Shown here: in pieces, positions 49,955 to 57,502 of the stretch
Layout of the letters: the number at the start of each line of letters is the position of its first letter
How positions within the stretch are numbered: position 1 is the stretch's first letter
Assembly (NCBI RefSeq): GCF_014529935.1
Contig: NZ_JACVFC010000002.1
Location: 496,001 to 560,000, forward strand
DNA: 64,000 nt
Direction: 5' to 3'
DNA from: Chitinophaga qingshengii
GTDB taxonomy: Bacteria > Bacteroidota > Bacteroidia > Chitinophagales > Chitinophagaceae
Program-made: the position numbers and the translations under genes
The notes under the pieces: generated by a model
What the model was told of the DNA's origin: nothing
Database searches by the model: none
What the model saw: the letters and a program-made list of their open reading frames with translations, nothing else

Positions 49955-52771
49955 ATGAATATTGCGCACGAACTCAAAAAGATCTTACCGGATAATCGTA
50001 TCAAGTCCAGGTATATTGACATTATTTCATTCGCCTCCGACGCAGGCTTCTATCACCTGGTGCCGCAGGCGGTAGTGCAGCCCATCGGCGAAGCGGAGAT
50101 CGTAGCCTTGTTCCGTTTTTCGCAGCAATACCGTATTCCGCTGGTATTCCGTACCGGCGGCACCAGTCTCTCCGGCCAATCAATTACCGACGGTATCCTG
50201 GTAGACCTCAGCCAGTACTGGAATAAGATACAGATAGAAGAAAACGGGCAGGCCGTTCGTGTGCAGCCAGGCATCACCGGCGCTATGGTGAATACCTACC
50301 TGAAAAAATATGCCCGTAAGATAGGTCCGGACCCTTCCAGCATCAACTCCGCCATGATGGGCGGTATCCTGTCCAACAACTCCAGCGGTATGTGCTGTGG
50401 CGTGGCGCTCAACTCTTACCATACCACCCGTTACATCCGGTTTATACTGCCGGATGGCAATACCTTCAGTACCGAACATAAAAACGATTACGCCCGTTTT
50501 GAGATGGAATGTGCGCCGTTGTTCGTCAGCCTTACCAGCTTCCGCGACCAGATAGCCGCCGACCCCGCCTTACACGATCGTATCCGTTATAAATACCAGA
50601 CAAAGAATACCGTAGGTTATGCGCTCAACGCCTTCATCGACTATCATCATCCGCTGGACATCATGGCCCACCTGCTGATAGGCGCTGAAGGAACCCTGGC
50701 ATTTATCGCCGAAGCAGTGATGGACACGGTTCCTGATTATGCGTACAAATCCACCGCCCTGCTGTATTTCCCCACTATCTACGCCGCCTGCCAGGCCATC
50801 GTACCGCTGACCAACGCCGGCGCGCTGATGGTGGAACTGATGGACCGCGCTTCGCTGCGTGCGGTAGAAGACATGGACGGTATGCCCGCCATCGTAAAAA
50901 CCTTACCGGAAACCGCCGCTGCCCTGCTGATAGAGTTCCAGGAACCCAATCAGGCAAATCTCGATACCCGTGTCAGCGATTTCATGGCTTCCGCTTCCAG
51001 CCTGGATATGTCCGAGCCGCCGGTATTCACCGTCGATCCGGCTGAACAGGCCTTCTTCTGGAAAATCCGTAAAGGGCTGTTCCCCGCTGTAGGCGCTGTA
51101 CGCGCCAGCGGTACCACTGTTATCCTAGAAGACATCGCTTTCCCGGTGGACAAGCTCGGCGACGCTATCCTGGACTTACAAAAACTCTTTGCACAATACA
51201 AATATGATAATGCCATCATCTTCGGTCATGCGAAAGATGGTAATATCCACTTTGTAGTCACCCAGTCGTTCAACACGCCCGATGAAGTAACCCGCTACGA
51301 ACTTTTCATGCAGGACGTAGTAGCCCTGGTAGTTAAAAAATACGACGGCACCCTCAAAGCAGAACATGGCACCGGTCGTAATATGGCGCCCTTTGTGGAA
51401 ACAGAATGGGGAGGCGAGGCTTATGAGATCATGAAAAAAGTGAAAGAAGCCGCCGATCCGCACAACCTCCTCAACCCCGGCGTGATCATCAATCCCGATG
51501 CCCGCGCCCACCTGAAGCACCTGAAGGAACTGCCAACCGTTGAAGAAGAAGTGGACCGCTGTATTGAATGTGGCTACTGCGAACATAAATGCCCCAGCCG
51601 TGATATTACCACCACACCCCGCAGAAGGATCGTGATCCGGCGGGCACTCAAACAACTGGAGAAAAACGGCGACAAAGCCAACTACAAAGTATTGCTGAAC
51701 CAATACCAATACGACGGCCTCGAAACCTGCGCAGTAGACGGACTCTGTGCCACCGCCTGTCCCGTAGATATCAACACCGGCGATCTTATCAAGCGGCTTC
51801 GCCGGGAGAACCACTCCAAAACAGCTAACAGCATAGCTCTCCAGGTCGCCAAACATTTTAAGACAGTGGAATGGGCCGCCAGGACCGCTATCAAGACCGG
51901 CACCGGTGTCAATAAACTATTCGGTAAACATACCATGACAGCCCTCACCAAGGGTATCCGTAAAATTATTCCGGCAGTGCCGATCTGGTCGGAGCAGCTG
52001 CAACCCGCGCCAAATCTTGATATATTAAAAGCGCGGCAGCCGGCCGATGCTTCCATCGTCTACTTCCCCGCCTGCATCTCCCGTATGCTGGGCACTTACG
52101 AAGGAAAATCCAAAAACCTGATGGAGACTTTCCTCAGCGTTTGCGGGAAAGCCGGTATCGGTGTAGTGGTACCCGATAACCTCAGCGGTACCTGCTGCAG
52201 CCAGATCTTCTCTTCCAAAGGATATAAAGACGCTTATCAGCATACCGCCAACCACATCGTGGAAAAGCTATGGAACGACACCCGTCAGGCTGCCTTGCCG
52301 GTAGTCATCGATGTAAGCTCCTGCGCTTATACACTGCACCATATCCGTCCCTCGCTCAGCGACGCCAACAAACAGAAATTCGATCAACTGCGTATACTCG
52401 ATGCCGTGGATTTCCTCCACGACTTTGTACTACCGAAAGTCACCGCTGTACATAAGAAAAAAAGTATTGCGCTGCACCCGGTATGTTCATTGGAGAAAAT
52501 GAAGACAGGGCATAAGTTTGTGCGCGTAGCACAATTTTTTGCAGAAGAAGTGATCGTGCCTAAATACGCCGGTTGCTGCGGTATGGCCGGCGACCGCGGA
52601 TTCCTTTTCCCCGAACTAACCGCCTCGGCTACACGCCCGGAATCGCTGGAAGTAAAAACAGCAGAGCACGATGGATATTATTCTTCCACCAAAACCTGCG
52701 AGATAGCCATGTCGGCAGCGGTGAAGAAAAATTATGAATCCGTGTTGTACCTGGTGGATGAAGGATTGTAA
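49955..52771 (+). CDS. FAD- and Fe-S-containing 2-hydroxyacid dehydrogenase (D-lactate dehydrogenase/YdiJ type)
   Basis: 938 residues. An N-terminal PCMH-type FAD domain (VFRTGGTSLSGQSITDGILVDL; GGILSNNSSGMCCGV; AEGTLAFIAEA) and FAD-oxidase C domain (IIFGHAKDGNIHFVV; LKAEHGTGRNMAPFVETEWG). Then two 4Fe-4S clusters, CIECGYCEHKCPSRD (~536) and CAVDGLCATACPVD (~592). Then a C-terminal part with cysteine-rich CCG motifs (ISRMLG, GTCCSQIFSSKG ~747, YAGCCGMAGDRG ~873). Proteins with this order oxidise D-lactate, D-2-hydroxyglutarate or related acids and pass electrons to quinones. The exact substrate is not readable from sequence. Confidence 0.92.
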   Translation: MNIAHELKKILPDNRIKSRYIDIISFASDAGFYHLVPQAVVQPIGEAEIVALFRFSQQYRIPLVFRTGGTSLSGQSITDGILVDLSQYWNKIQIEENGQAVRVQPGITGAMVNTYLKKYARKIGPDPSSINSAMMGGILSNNSSGMCCGVALNSYHTTRYIRFILPDGNTFSTEHKNDYARFEMECAPLFVSLTSFRDQIAADPALHDRIRYKYQTKNTVGYALNAFIDYHHPLDIMAHLLIGAEGTLAFIAEAVMDTVPDYAYKSTALLYFPTIYAACQAIVPLTNAGALMVELMDRASLRAVEDMDGMPAIVKTLPETAAALLIEFQEPNQANLDTRVSDFMASASSLDMSEPPVFTVDPAEQAFFWKIRKGLFPAVGAVRASGTTVILEDIAFPVDKLGDAILDLQKLFAQYKYDNAIIFGHAKDGNIHFVVTQSFNTPDEVTRYELFMQDVVALVVKKYDGTLKAEHGTGRNMAPFVETEWGGEAYEIMKKVKEAADPHNLLNPGVIINPDARAHLKHLKELPTVEEEVDRCIECGYCEHKCPSRDITTTPRRRIVIRRALKQLEKNGDKANYKVLLNQYQYDGLETCAVDGLCATACPVDINTGDLIKRLRRENHSKTANSIALQVAKHFKTVEWAARTAIKTGTGVNKLFGKHTMTALTKGIRKIIPAVPIWSEQLQPAPNLDILKARQPADASIVYFPACISRMLGTYEGKSKNLMETFLSVCGKAGIGVVVPDNLSGTCCSQIFSSKGYKDAYQHTANHIVEKLWNDTRQAALPVVIDVSSCAYTLHHIRPSLSDANKQKFDQLRILDAVDFLHDFVLPKVTAVHKKKSIALHPVCSLEKMKTGHKFVRVAQFFAEEVIVPKYAGCCGMAGDRGFLFPELTASATRPESLEVKTAEHDGYYSSTKTCEIAMSAAVKKNYESVLYLVDEGL

Positions 52772-52781
52772 AGAAGTTGAA

Positions 52782-52812
52782 AGCGGGGGTCTCAAAAATA
52801 AAGTGCCCCGCT
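52782..52812. terminator. Weak hairpin after the dehydrogenase gene
   Basis: AGCGGGG (52782-52788) pairs with CCCCGCT (52806-52812) with a 17-base loop and no clear T tract. Confidence 0.3.
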
Positions 52813-52872
52813 GCTGCCCCGTGCTACAGATAATTCATACCTTGGTATCAATATCTTAAAGGCTCTTTCATC

Positions 52873-53529
52873 ATGAATACCCAAACACTCCAAATAAAGG
52901 TATCTCCGGAAACAGGGCTTGTTTCAGCAAAGTATATCACCCCTGATCAGCCCGGATGTATCTTCACGCTGGCTCATGGCGCAGGCGCGGGCATGGATCA
53001 TATCTTTATGGAAACACTCGCCAATGCCCTTGCCGGCGTGGGCATTGCTACCTTACGATTTAATTTCCCCTTTGCGGAGCACAGGAAAGGCCGGCCGGAT
53101 TCGCCTGCTGTAGCGCATGCTACTATTGCCGCGGCGATCGCGAAAGCGCAGGAACTGCAACCCAAACTGCCACTGTTTGTCTCCGGTAAGTCTTTTGGCG
53201 GCAGGATGAGCTCTCAATACCTCGCCGCGCACCCCGACAGCCCCGCGAAAGGTATCGTCTTTTACGGCTTTCCTTTGCATCCCTCCGGCAAGCCTGCTAT
53301 AGAACGGGCAGACCACCTGAAAACATTGAAAATCCCCCTGCTCTTTTTACAAGGCAGTAAAGACACACTCGCCACCTGGGATCTGATCGAATCCGTTTGT
53401 GCATCCCTGAAGAAAGCCACCCTTGTCAGGTTGGAAGGGGCAGATCACTCCTTCAAAGCGGGAAAAAATGATGTAATGTCACTGCTGGTAAAAGAAACAG
53501 AGAAGTGGGTACAGAAAATAATCAAATAG
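52873..53529 (+). CDS. Alpha/beta hydrolase, dienelactone hydrolase-like (KANL3/Tex30 type)
   Basis: 218 residues, cytoplasmic. FTLAHGAGAGMDHIFMETLANALAGVGIATLRFNFPF is the oxyanion-side segment of the KANL3/Tex30 family. The nucleophile elbow is VSGKSFGGRMSS (Ser in GKSFGG). Asp and His are in LFLQGSKDTLA and LEGADHSFKAGKND. Substrate unknown. Confidence 0.88.
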   Translation: MNTQTLQIKVSPETGLVSAKYITPDQPGCIFTLAHGAGAGMDHIFMETLANALAGVGIATLRFNFPFAEHRKGRPDSPAVAHATIAAAIAKAQELQPKLPLFVSGKSFGGRMSSQYLAAHPDSPAKGIVFYGFPLHPSGKPAIERADHLKTLKIPLLFLQGSKDTLATWDLIESVCASLKKATLVRLEGADHSFKAGKNDVMSLLVKETEKWVQKIIK

Positions 53530-53557
53530 TTATACTATAAATCCTAAATGCTGAACT

Positions 53558-54358
53558 ATGATTCATACATCCTATGAGGGTAGTATCCCTGCTATTTACA
53601 ATGAGTACCTCGCTCCTGTTCTTTTTGACCATTATGCCCAGCACCTGGCAGCATATGTGGGCGCCATCCGTCCGGAACGTTTGCTGGAAATAGGCTGTGG
53701 CACCGGCATTGCTACCAGGCGCATAGTAGATGCTATTCCGGAGAACACGGAATACATAGTAACAGATCTTATCCCTGACATGCTTGATTTTGCGAAGGCA
53801 CATACCAATGGCAGCAGGCCCCTCAACTGGCAGTTGGCAGATGTTACCGCCCTACCGTTTGATGACAAAAGTTTCGACACGGTCATTTCGCAGTTATCGG
53901 TAATGTTCTTTGACCGGCCCAAAGCATTCCGTGAAGTATGCAGGGTGTTGCAACCTGGTGGTCATTTTATTTTCAGCACCTGGGACAAACCCGTACATAA
54001 TCCCTTGCTGCAGCTGGTACTGGATGCCGTGGAACAGCACCTGTCCCCCGAAACCACCGCATTCTACCGCTTGTTGTTTGCTTATAATGATCTTAATATA
54101 ATTGAAAGCGAGACGGAACAGGCGGGATTTTCCGGCCTGCGTATCGAAAAAGTAAAACGGGAGGGATACAGTCCTACAGCACATCATATCGCTAAAGGCC
54201 TGATCTACGGTGGCCCCATGATTACTACCATCAACGAAATTAATCCCGCCCTCGCGGAGCCTATTGTGGCATCTATTGAAAAGAATATTGCCGGCGTATA
54301 CGGCGAAAAGGAGCTGCATTTCCCCTTACAGGCATTGGTCGTTACGGCGGTGAAGTAA
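53558..54358 (+). CDS. Class I SAM-dependent methyltransferase
   Basis: 266 residues. Motif I LLEIGCGTGIATRRIVDAIP (about residues 40-58), post-I VTDLIPDMLDFAKAH, motif with LADVTALPFDDKSFDTVISQLSVMFF and FREVCRVLQPGGHFIFSTWD: a Methyltransf_11/25 layout. Begins 28 bases after the hydrolase gene, suggesting cotranscription. Substrate unknown. Confidence 0.9.
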   Translation: MIHTSYEGSIPAIYNEYLAPVLFDHYAQHLAAYVGAIRPERLLEIGCGTGIATRRIVDAIPENTEYIVTDLIPDMLDFAKAHTNGSRPLNWQLADVTALPFDDKSFDTVISQLSVMFFDRPKAFREVCRVLQPGGHFIFSTWDKPVHNPLLQLVLDAVEQHLSPETTAFYRLLFAYNDLNIIESETEQAGFSGLRIEKVKREGYSPTAHHIAKGLIYGGPMITTINEINPALAEPIVASIEKNIAGVYGEKELHFPLQALVVTAVK

Positions 54359-54369
54359 TGATAGGAAAA

Positions 54370-54402
54370 GGAGCTGCCTCAAAGGTAATTGGAGGCAGCT
54401 CC
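54370..54402. terminator. 11-bp perfect hairpin between convergent genes
   Basis: GGAGCTGCCTC (54370-54380) pairs with GAGGCAGCTCC (54392-54402) around an 11-base loop. Placed between the convergent methyltransferase and XRE genes, it probably ends transcription from both sides. Confidence 0.65.
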
Positions 54403-54409
54403 CATGAAG

Positions 54410-54610
54410 CTAATCGTGTTTCTCCAAAATAAAAATATCTTCTACTTTTTTGCCGAATACCTTCGCTATCTTGAGGGCCAATATGGTGGAAGGCACGTAT
54501 TTATTGGCCTCCATCGCATTGATGGTTTGACGGCTCACAGCAATTCTATTCGCTAATTCCTCCTGTGTTATATTGATAATCGCACGTTCCACTCTGATAT
54601 TATTTTTCAT
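54410..54610 (-). CDS. Small XRE-family transcriptional regulator
   Basis: 66 residues, a lone HTH: RAIINITQEELANRIAVSRQTINAMEANKYVPSTILALKIAKVFGKKVEDIFILEKHD, the YozG/Cro type that often pairs with a small membrane protein. Its start overlaps the end of the upstream membrane-protein gene by 11 bases, so they are translationally coupled. Could repress the pair through the dyads at 55099-55152. Confidence 0.9.
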   Translation of the reverse strand: MKNNIRVERAIINITQEELANRIAVSRQTINAMEANKYVPSTILALKIAKVFGKKVEDIFILEKHD

Positions 54611-55079
54611 CTGGCACCAGTTTAGTATTTCTGTATAAAAGATAATTGAACCTTATGATAAAGAAAATGAGCACCGTAAACATATTGTAAATCATGATGC
54701 CCAGGAAGTCCAACCCGTACACGAAAATAAACGCAAAAGCCAGTAAGACATAATTCACCAATACCGCCCACAGCAAAGAGGATAGTCGCAGGTTGGCAAT
54801 AAATTCATCCTCCTTTTTTTGTTTCGAAAACACCACCAACATCAGCCCTATCAGTATTAATAAACCTGTAACTGTGTTGGGGATCTCTGTATTCTCCACT
54901 ATAAACTTAAATCCTTTTAGCGAGTCCGGGAATTGAAGTTTCAGCACCGGGAGACTGGGCCATGAGGAGGTAGTAGATTCAGGGTTACTTTGCCAATAAA
55001 TGTGCAACCCAAGTCCGATTAATAGGACAATCCAGCCTATTTTCTTGCATATGTTCGGTAGTAACAGTTTTTGCTTCAT
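54600..55079 (-). CDS. Four-helix membrane protein, partner of the XRE regulator
   Basis: 159 residues with four predicted membrane segments: GWIVLLIGLGLHIYW, NTVTGLLILIGLMLVVFS, LLWAVLVNYVLLAFAFIFVYGLDFLGIMIY and MFTVLIFFIIRFNYLLY. No named family was recognised. A membrane protein coupled to a YozG-type XRE regulator is a frequent pair in Bacteroidota and Firmicutes; its role is unknown. It ends the block next to the CRISPR array. Confidence 0.8.
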   Translation of the reverse strand: MKQKLLLPNICKKIGWIVLLIGLGLHIYWQSNPESTTSSWPSLPVLKLQFPDSLKGFKFIVENTEIPNTVTGLLILIGLMLVVFSKQKKEDEFIANLRLSSLLWAVLVNYVLLAFAFIFVYGLDFLGIMIYNMFTVLIFFIIRFNYLLYRNTKLVPDEK

Positions 55080-55098
55080 AGATATAATGTTTTTATGA

Positions 55099-55152
55099 AT
55101 GTAAAGTATATTTTACATAATGACAAATATTTTTTACTAAATGTAAAGTAAA
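55099..55152. promoter_or_regulatory. Candidate operators of the XRE/membrane-protein pair
   Basis: Dyad ATGTAAA-GTATAT-TTTACAT (55099-55118) and a second dyad TTTACT/AGTAAA (55133-55138, 55147-55152); ATGTAAAGT occurs in both. They lie 20-75 bases upstream of the membrane-protein start, a plausible autoregulatory site. Confidence 0.45.
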
Positions 55153-55213
55153 CGCAACTATAGTGACAATTTTTTTGTTCTTTCTGGTGACGAAAAAAGC
55201 GAATGACTGAATA

Positions 55214-55725
55214 CATTCTATTCTTTCACAGTCCGATAAAAACGAGGATGGAAGATACTGTACATTTCCGCATGTCATATTTCAATTCCTTTATGGTCCG
55301 ATTAAAACTCACCGATGAACAGGGAAGGTATTTGGATCGATAGATTTCAATTCCTTTATGGTCCGATTAAAACAATAAACTGGGAACGGGCTGCGGCCCA
55401 TGGTGTGACATTTCAATTCCTTCATGGTACAGTTAAGGTAAAACAATACAAATTTCAAGTCCTTAGTGATACGATTAATCAGTCGGGGGTATTATACTAA
55501 CCCATAAACTTTCAAGTCCTTATAGTACGATTATAATTATTGGGGCAAACAATCGTGGTCGCCCAATTTCCGTTCCCTTATGGTCAAGTTTAAACCAATT
55601 GCGGATATTCGTGGACCGGGTAAGTATAAGACGTCTCAATTTCCTGTACTCCGACAAAATGGCTTTACACCATTCCTTTTTGATTTCAAATTCCCCTTTC
55701 AATTCCCTTTTGGTCCAATTAAAAT
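55214..55725 (-). CRISPR. Degenerate type I-B CRISPR array, nine repeat units
   Basis: The plus-strand 30-base repeat begins ATTTCAATTCC and ends CCGATTAAAAC; the transcribed form on the minus strand would begin GTTTTAATCGG and end AATTGAAAT, a usual I-B repeat with an ATTGAAAT 5' handle. Units begin at about 55214, 55279, 55344, 55410, 55452, 55509, 55566, 55633 and 55696. Only 55279-55308 and 55344-55373 are perfect and identical; the others have 5-8 changes or small deletions. Intervals are about 35, 35, 36, 12, 27, 28, 37 and 35 bases, so several spacers have been shortened. The intact units lie farthest from the cas genes. Adjoins cas5 on the same strand. Confidence 0.9.
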
Positions 55726-55778
55726 TGTTAAGATATGTACTAAACATATCCTACTTCTGTATTAAGGCGTTACAGTGA

Positions 55779-56483
55779 TTACATCTTTAGCACAACAATG
55801 CTTTCATGATGAAAACGATGCAGGTAAAAACAAAGCGGCCCCTCATCCCGTTCCACCTCATATAATCCCGGCAGCGACACCATAGCAGGGCTATCCCAGT
55901 GAACGGCCACAAACATTCCGATACGTGTAGCCGTTCTTCCACCGCCAATGGTATCATTATCACGATACGCTTCCGCCAGCTGCGCCAGTCGCCCACCAAC
56001 CTGCAACTGCGGCGCAAAAGGCAGTAAACAACCTGAAAGAACACCTTGCGCGACAGGGCGCGCTGCTACTTCCCTTACAGATTGAATACACAACAAATCC
56101 TGGGAACGTCCCAGCGATGGGGTTCCAACCGGAGAATCGAAAAACGCCGCCCAATCCAGGCGGTCCAGCCATAGCGTAAGTGTAGGCTTCACATGAAATT
56201 CACGTATATACACATCCGTTCCCTTGGGATGCGGTTTCAATTGCTTGCCATCAAAAGCGAGCCTGTCCCGCGTTTCCAGGTCTTTAGCGGTATTATCAAA
56301 AGAATAGTGAAAACCTACCGCCACTTCTCCCGGCTCTACCATTCTGCCTATACAACAACCGATCAGGCCCAGCAACAGGGAATAAGTGGGTACCGGTAAA
56401 CAAATAGCGCCGCCGGATAATACAAACGGCATACGGGGAGTGGCCGTCCAGCCGGAAAAACTGACCTCCAGCAGGTTCTTCAT
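55779..56483 (-). CDS. cas5: CRISPR-associated protein Cas5, subtype I-B (Cst type)
   Basis: 234 residues. The N-terminus FSGWTATPRMPFVLSGGAICLPVPTYSLLLGLIGCCIGRMV is the characteristic RAMP fold start of Cas5 of the Tneap/Cst variant. A Gly-rich segment follows. It caps the 5' handle of crRNA in the Cascade complex. Its start overlaps the cas7 stop by four bases (ATGA). The frame is open throughout, so there is no sign of decay in the protein, in contrast to the array 50 bases downstream. Confidence 0.9.
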   Translation of the reverse strand: MKNLLEVSFSGWTATPRMPFVLSGGAICLPVPTYSLLLGLIGCCIGRMVEPGEVAVGFHYSFDNTAKDLETRDRLAFDGKQLKPHPKGTDVYIREFHVKPTLTLWLDRLDWAAFFDSPVGTPSLGRSQDLLCIQSVREVAARPVAQGVLSGCLLPFAPQLQVGGRLAQLAEAYRDNDTIGGGRTATRIGMFVAVHWDSPAMVSLPGLYEVERDEGPLCFYLHRFHHESIVVLKM

Positions 56484-57502
56484 TGCAGGTGGTTTAGCGT
56501 AAACTGATGCACTATCTCCAGCGGTGAATCGATCACAAAACCATCTCCCAATAACTTCGTCGCTTCTTCTGCTTCCCGATGCAGGTAACCGGTACGCATC
56601 CCGATATACACCGGGGTAGCTAATTTATGCCGGTAATCCCGTACAATTTGCCGCAAGGTTTCCAGGTTAATGGCTGGTCGCCCGCCCTGACTGCCGAAAA
56701 TATTATTGAACACAGGATTAGCGGATGCCATCCCTGCCAGTATCAATATCTTAGGGGATACATCGGCGCCGAATGCGGCTTGTTTGGCGCCGCCGCGCAG
56801 ATACCCCAGTCCTTTCAGCAAACCCGCAGCCCTGGTATTACGCGTCAGCGCAGCATCTTTCAGTTCGTAACGTTTAAACTTATCATACAGACTGCTTTCC
56901 TTTAAACTGCTTTTATATTTTTCTACCAGTGAGGAAGATAATTCCTTCCGGCTACCGATATTATCGTATATGCCTAACCGGGAAAATTCCAGGTTAAAAA
57001 AACCTTCCAGGTGGGTAGCATAAAATTCGGTGGAATAAGGCAATGGCGTACCATCTTTCAGATGAACAAAGGCTTCATCCACCGAGGTAGCGCTAAGATC
57101 ACGCAGCCCTTTTAACACAGAGGTTTTAAAGGGAGATGTACGCTGGATCGTCTCTTCCTTCCCCTTGCCACTCCTCATATAGCCAAAGAGATCATCTTCC
57201 GGGAAATCAATAGGATTCAGCTCGGTAGCGATTTTACTGGTGCTGCCTTTTTCAGATTCCTTGATCCCTCTCAGCTCACTGGGAGTCCATCCGTTTTCTT
57301 CATTGGCAGTATCCCGTAACCAGCGCCGCCAGGCCTGTGCAGACACATAGGGAGTCTTTTCATTACGGCCGTCAATTCTTTCTTTAAATGTTTTAGGGAT
57401 CACTTTGTTTTTATCTTCACCACTACTCAATCCCGCTCCATTCAAAAAAGCAGCCGTAGCATCGATTAACAATGCCCCGGTAATGTTGTTTAAGTTCTTC
57501 AT
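56480..57502 (-). CDS. cas7: CRISPR-associated protein Cas7 (Cst2/DevR family)
   Basis: 340 residues. ITGALLIDATAAFLNGAG at the N-terminus, KTPYVSAQAWRRWLRDT, LFGYMR, RTSPFKTSVLKGL and NRGSR-type Arg-rich segment with TRNTRAAGLLKGLGYLRGGAKQAAFGADVSPKILILAG are features of the DevR/Cst2 backbone subunit, which polymerises along crRNA. Overlaps cas8 by four bases. Full length for the family. Confidence 0.92.
   Translation of the reverse strand: MKNLNNITGALLIDATAAFLNGAGLSSGEDKNKVIPKTFKERIDGRNEKTPYVSAQAWRRWLRDTANEENGWTPSELRGIKESEKGSTSKIATELNPIDFPEDDLFGYMRSGKGKEETIQRTSPFKTSVLKGLRDLSATSVDEAFVHLKDGTPLPYSTEFYATHLEGFFNLEFSRLGIYDNIGSRKELSSSLVEKYKSSLKESSLYDKFKRYELKDAALTRNTRAAGLLKGLGYLRGGAKQAAFGADVSPKILILAGMASANPVFNNIFGSQGGRPAINLETLRQIVRDYRHKLATPVYIGMRTGYLHREAEEATKLLGDGFVIDSPLEIVHQFTLNHLQ

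Noticed and set aside
55315..55500. 61-codon open frame inside the CRISPR array
   Set aside because: It reads through repeats and spacers; the repeated FQFLYGPIK-like phrases are translations of the CRISPR repeat.
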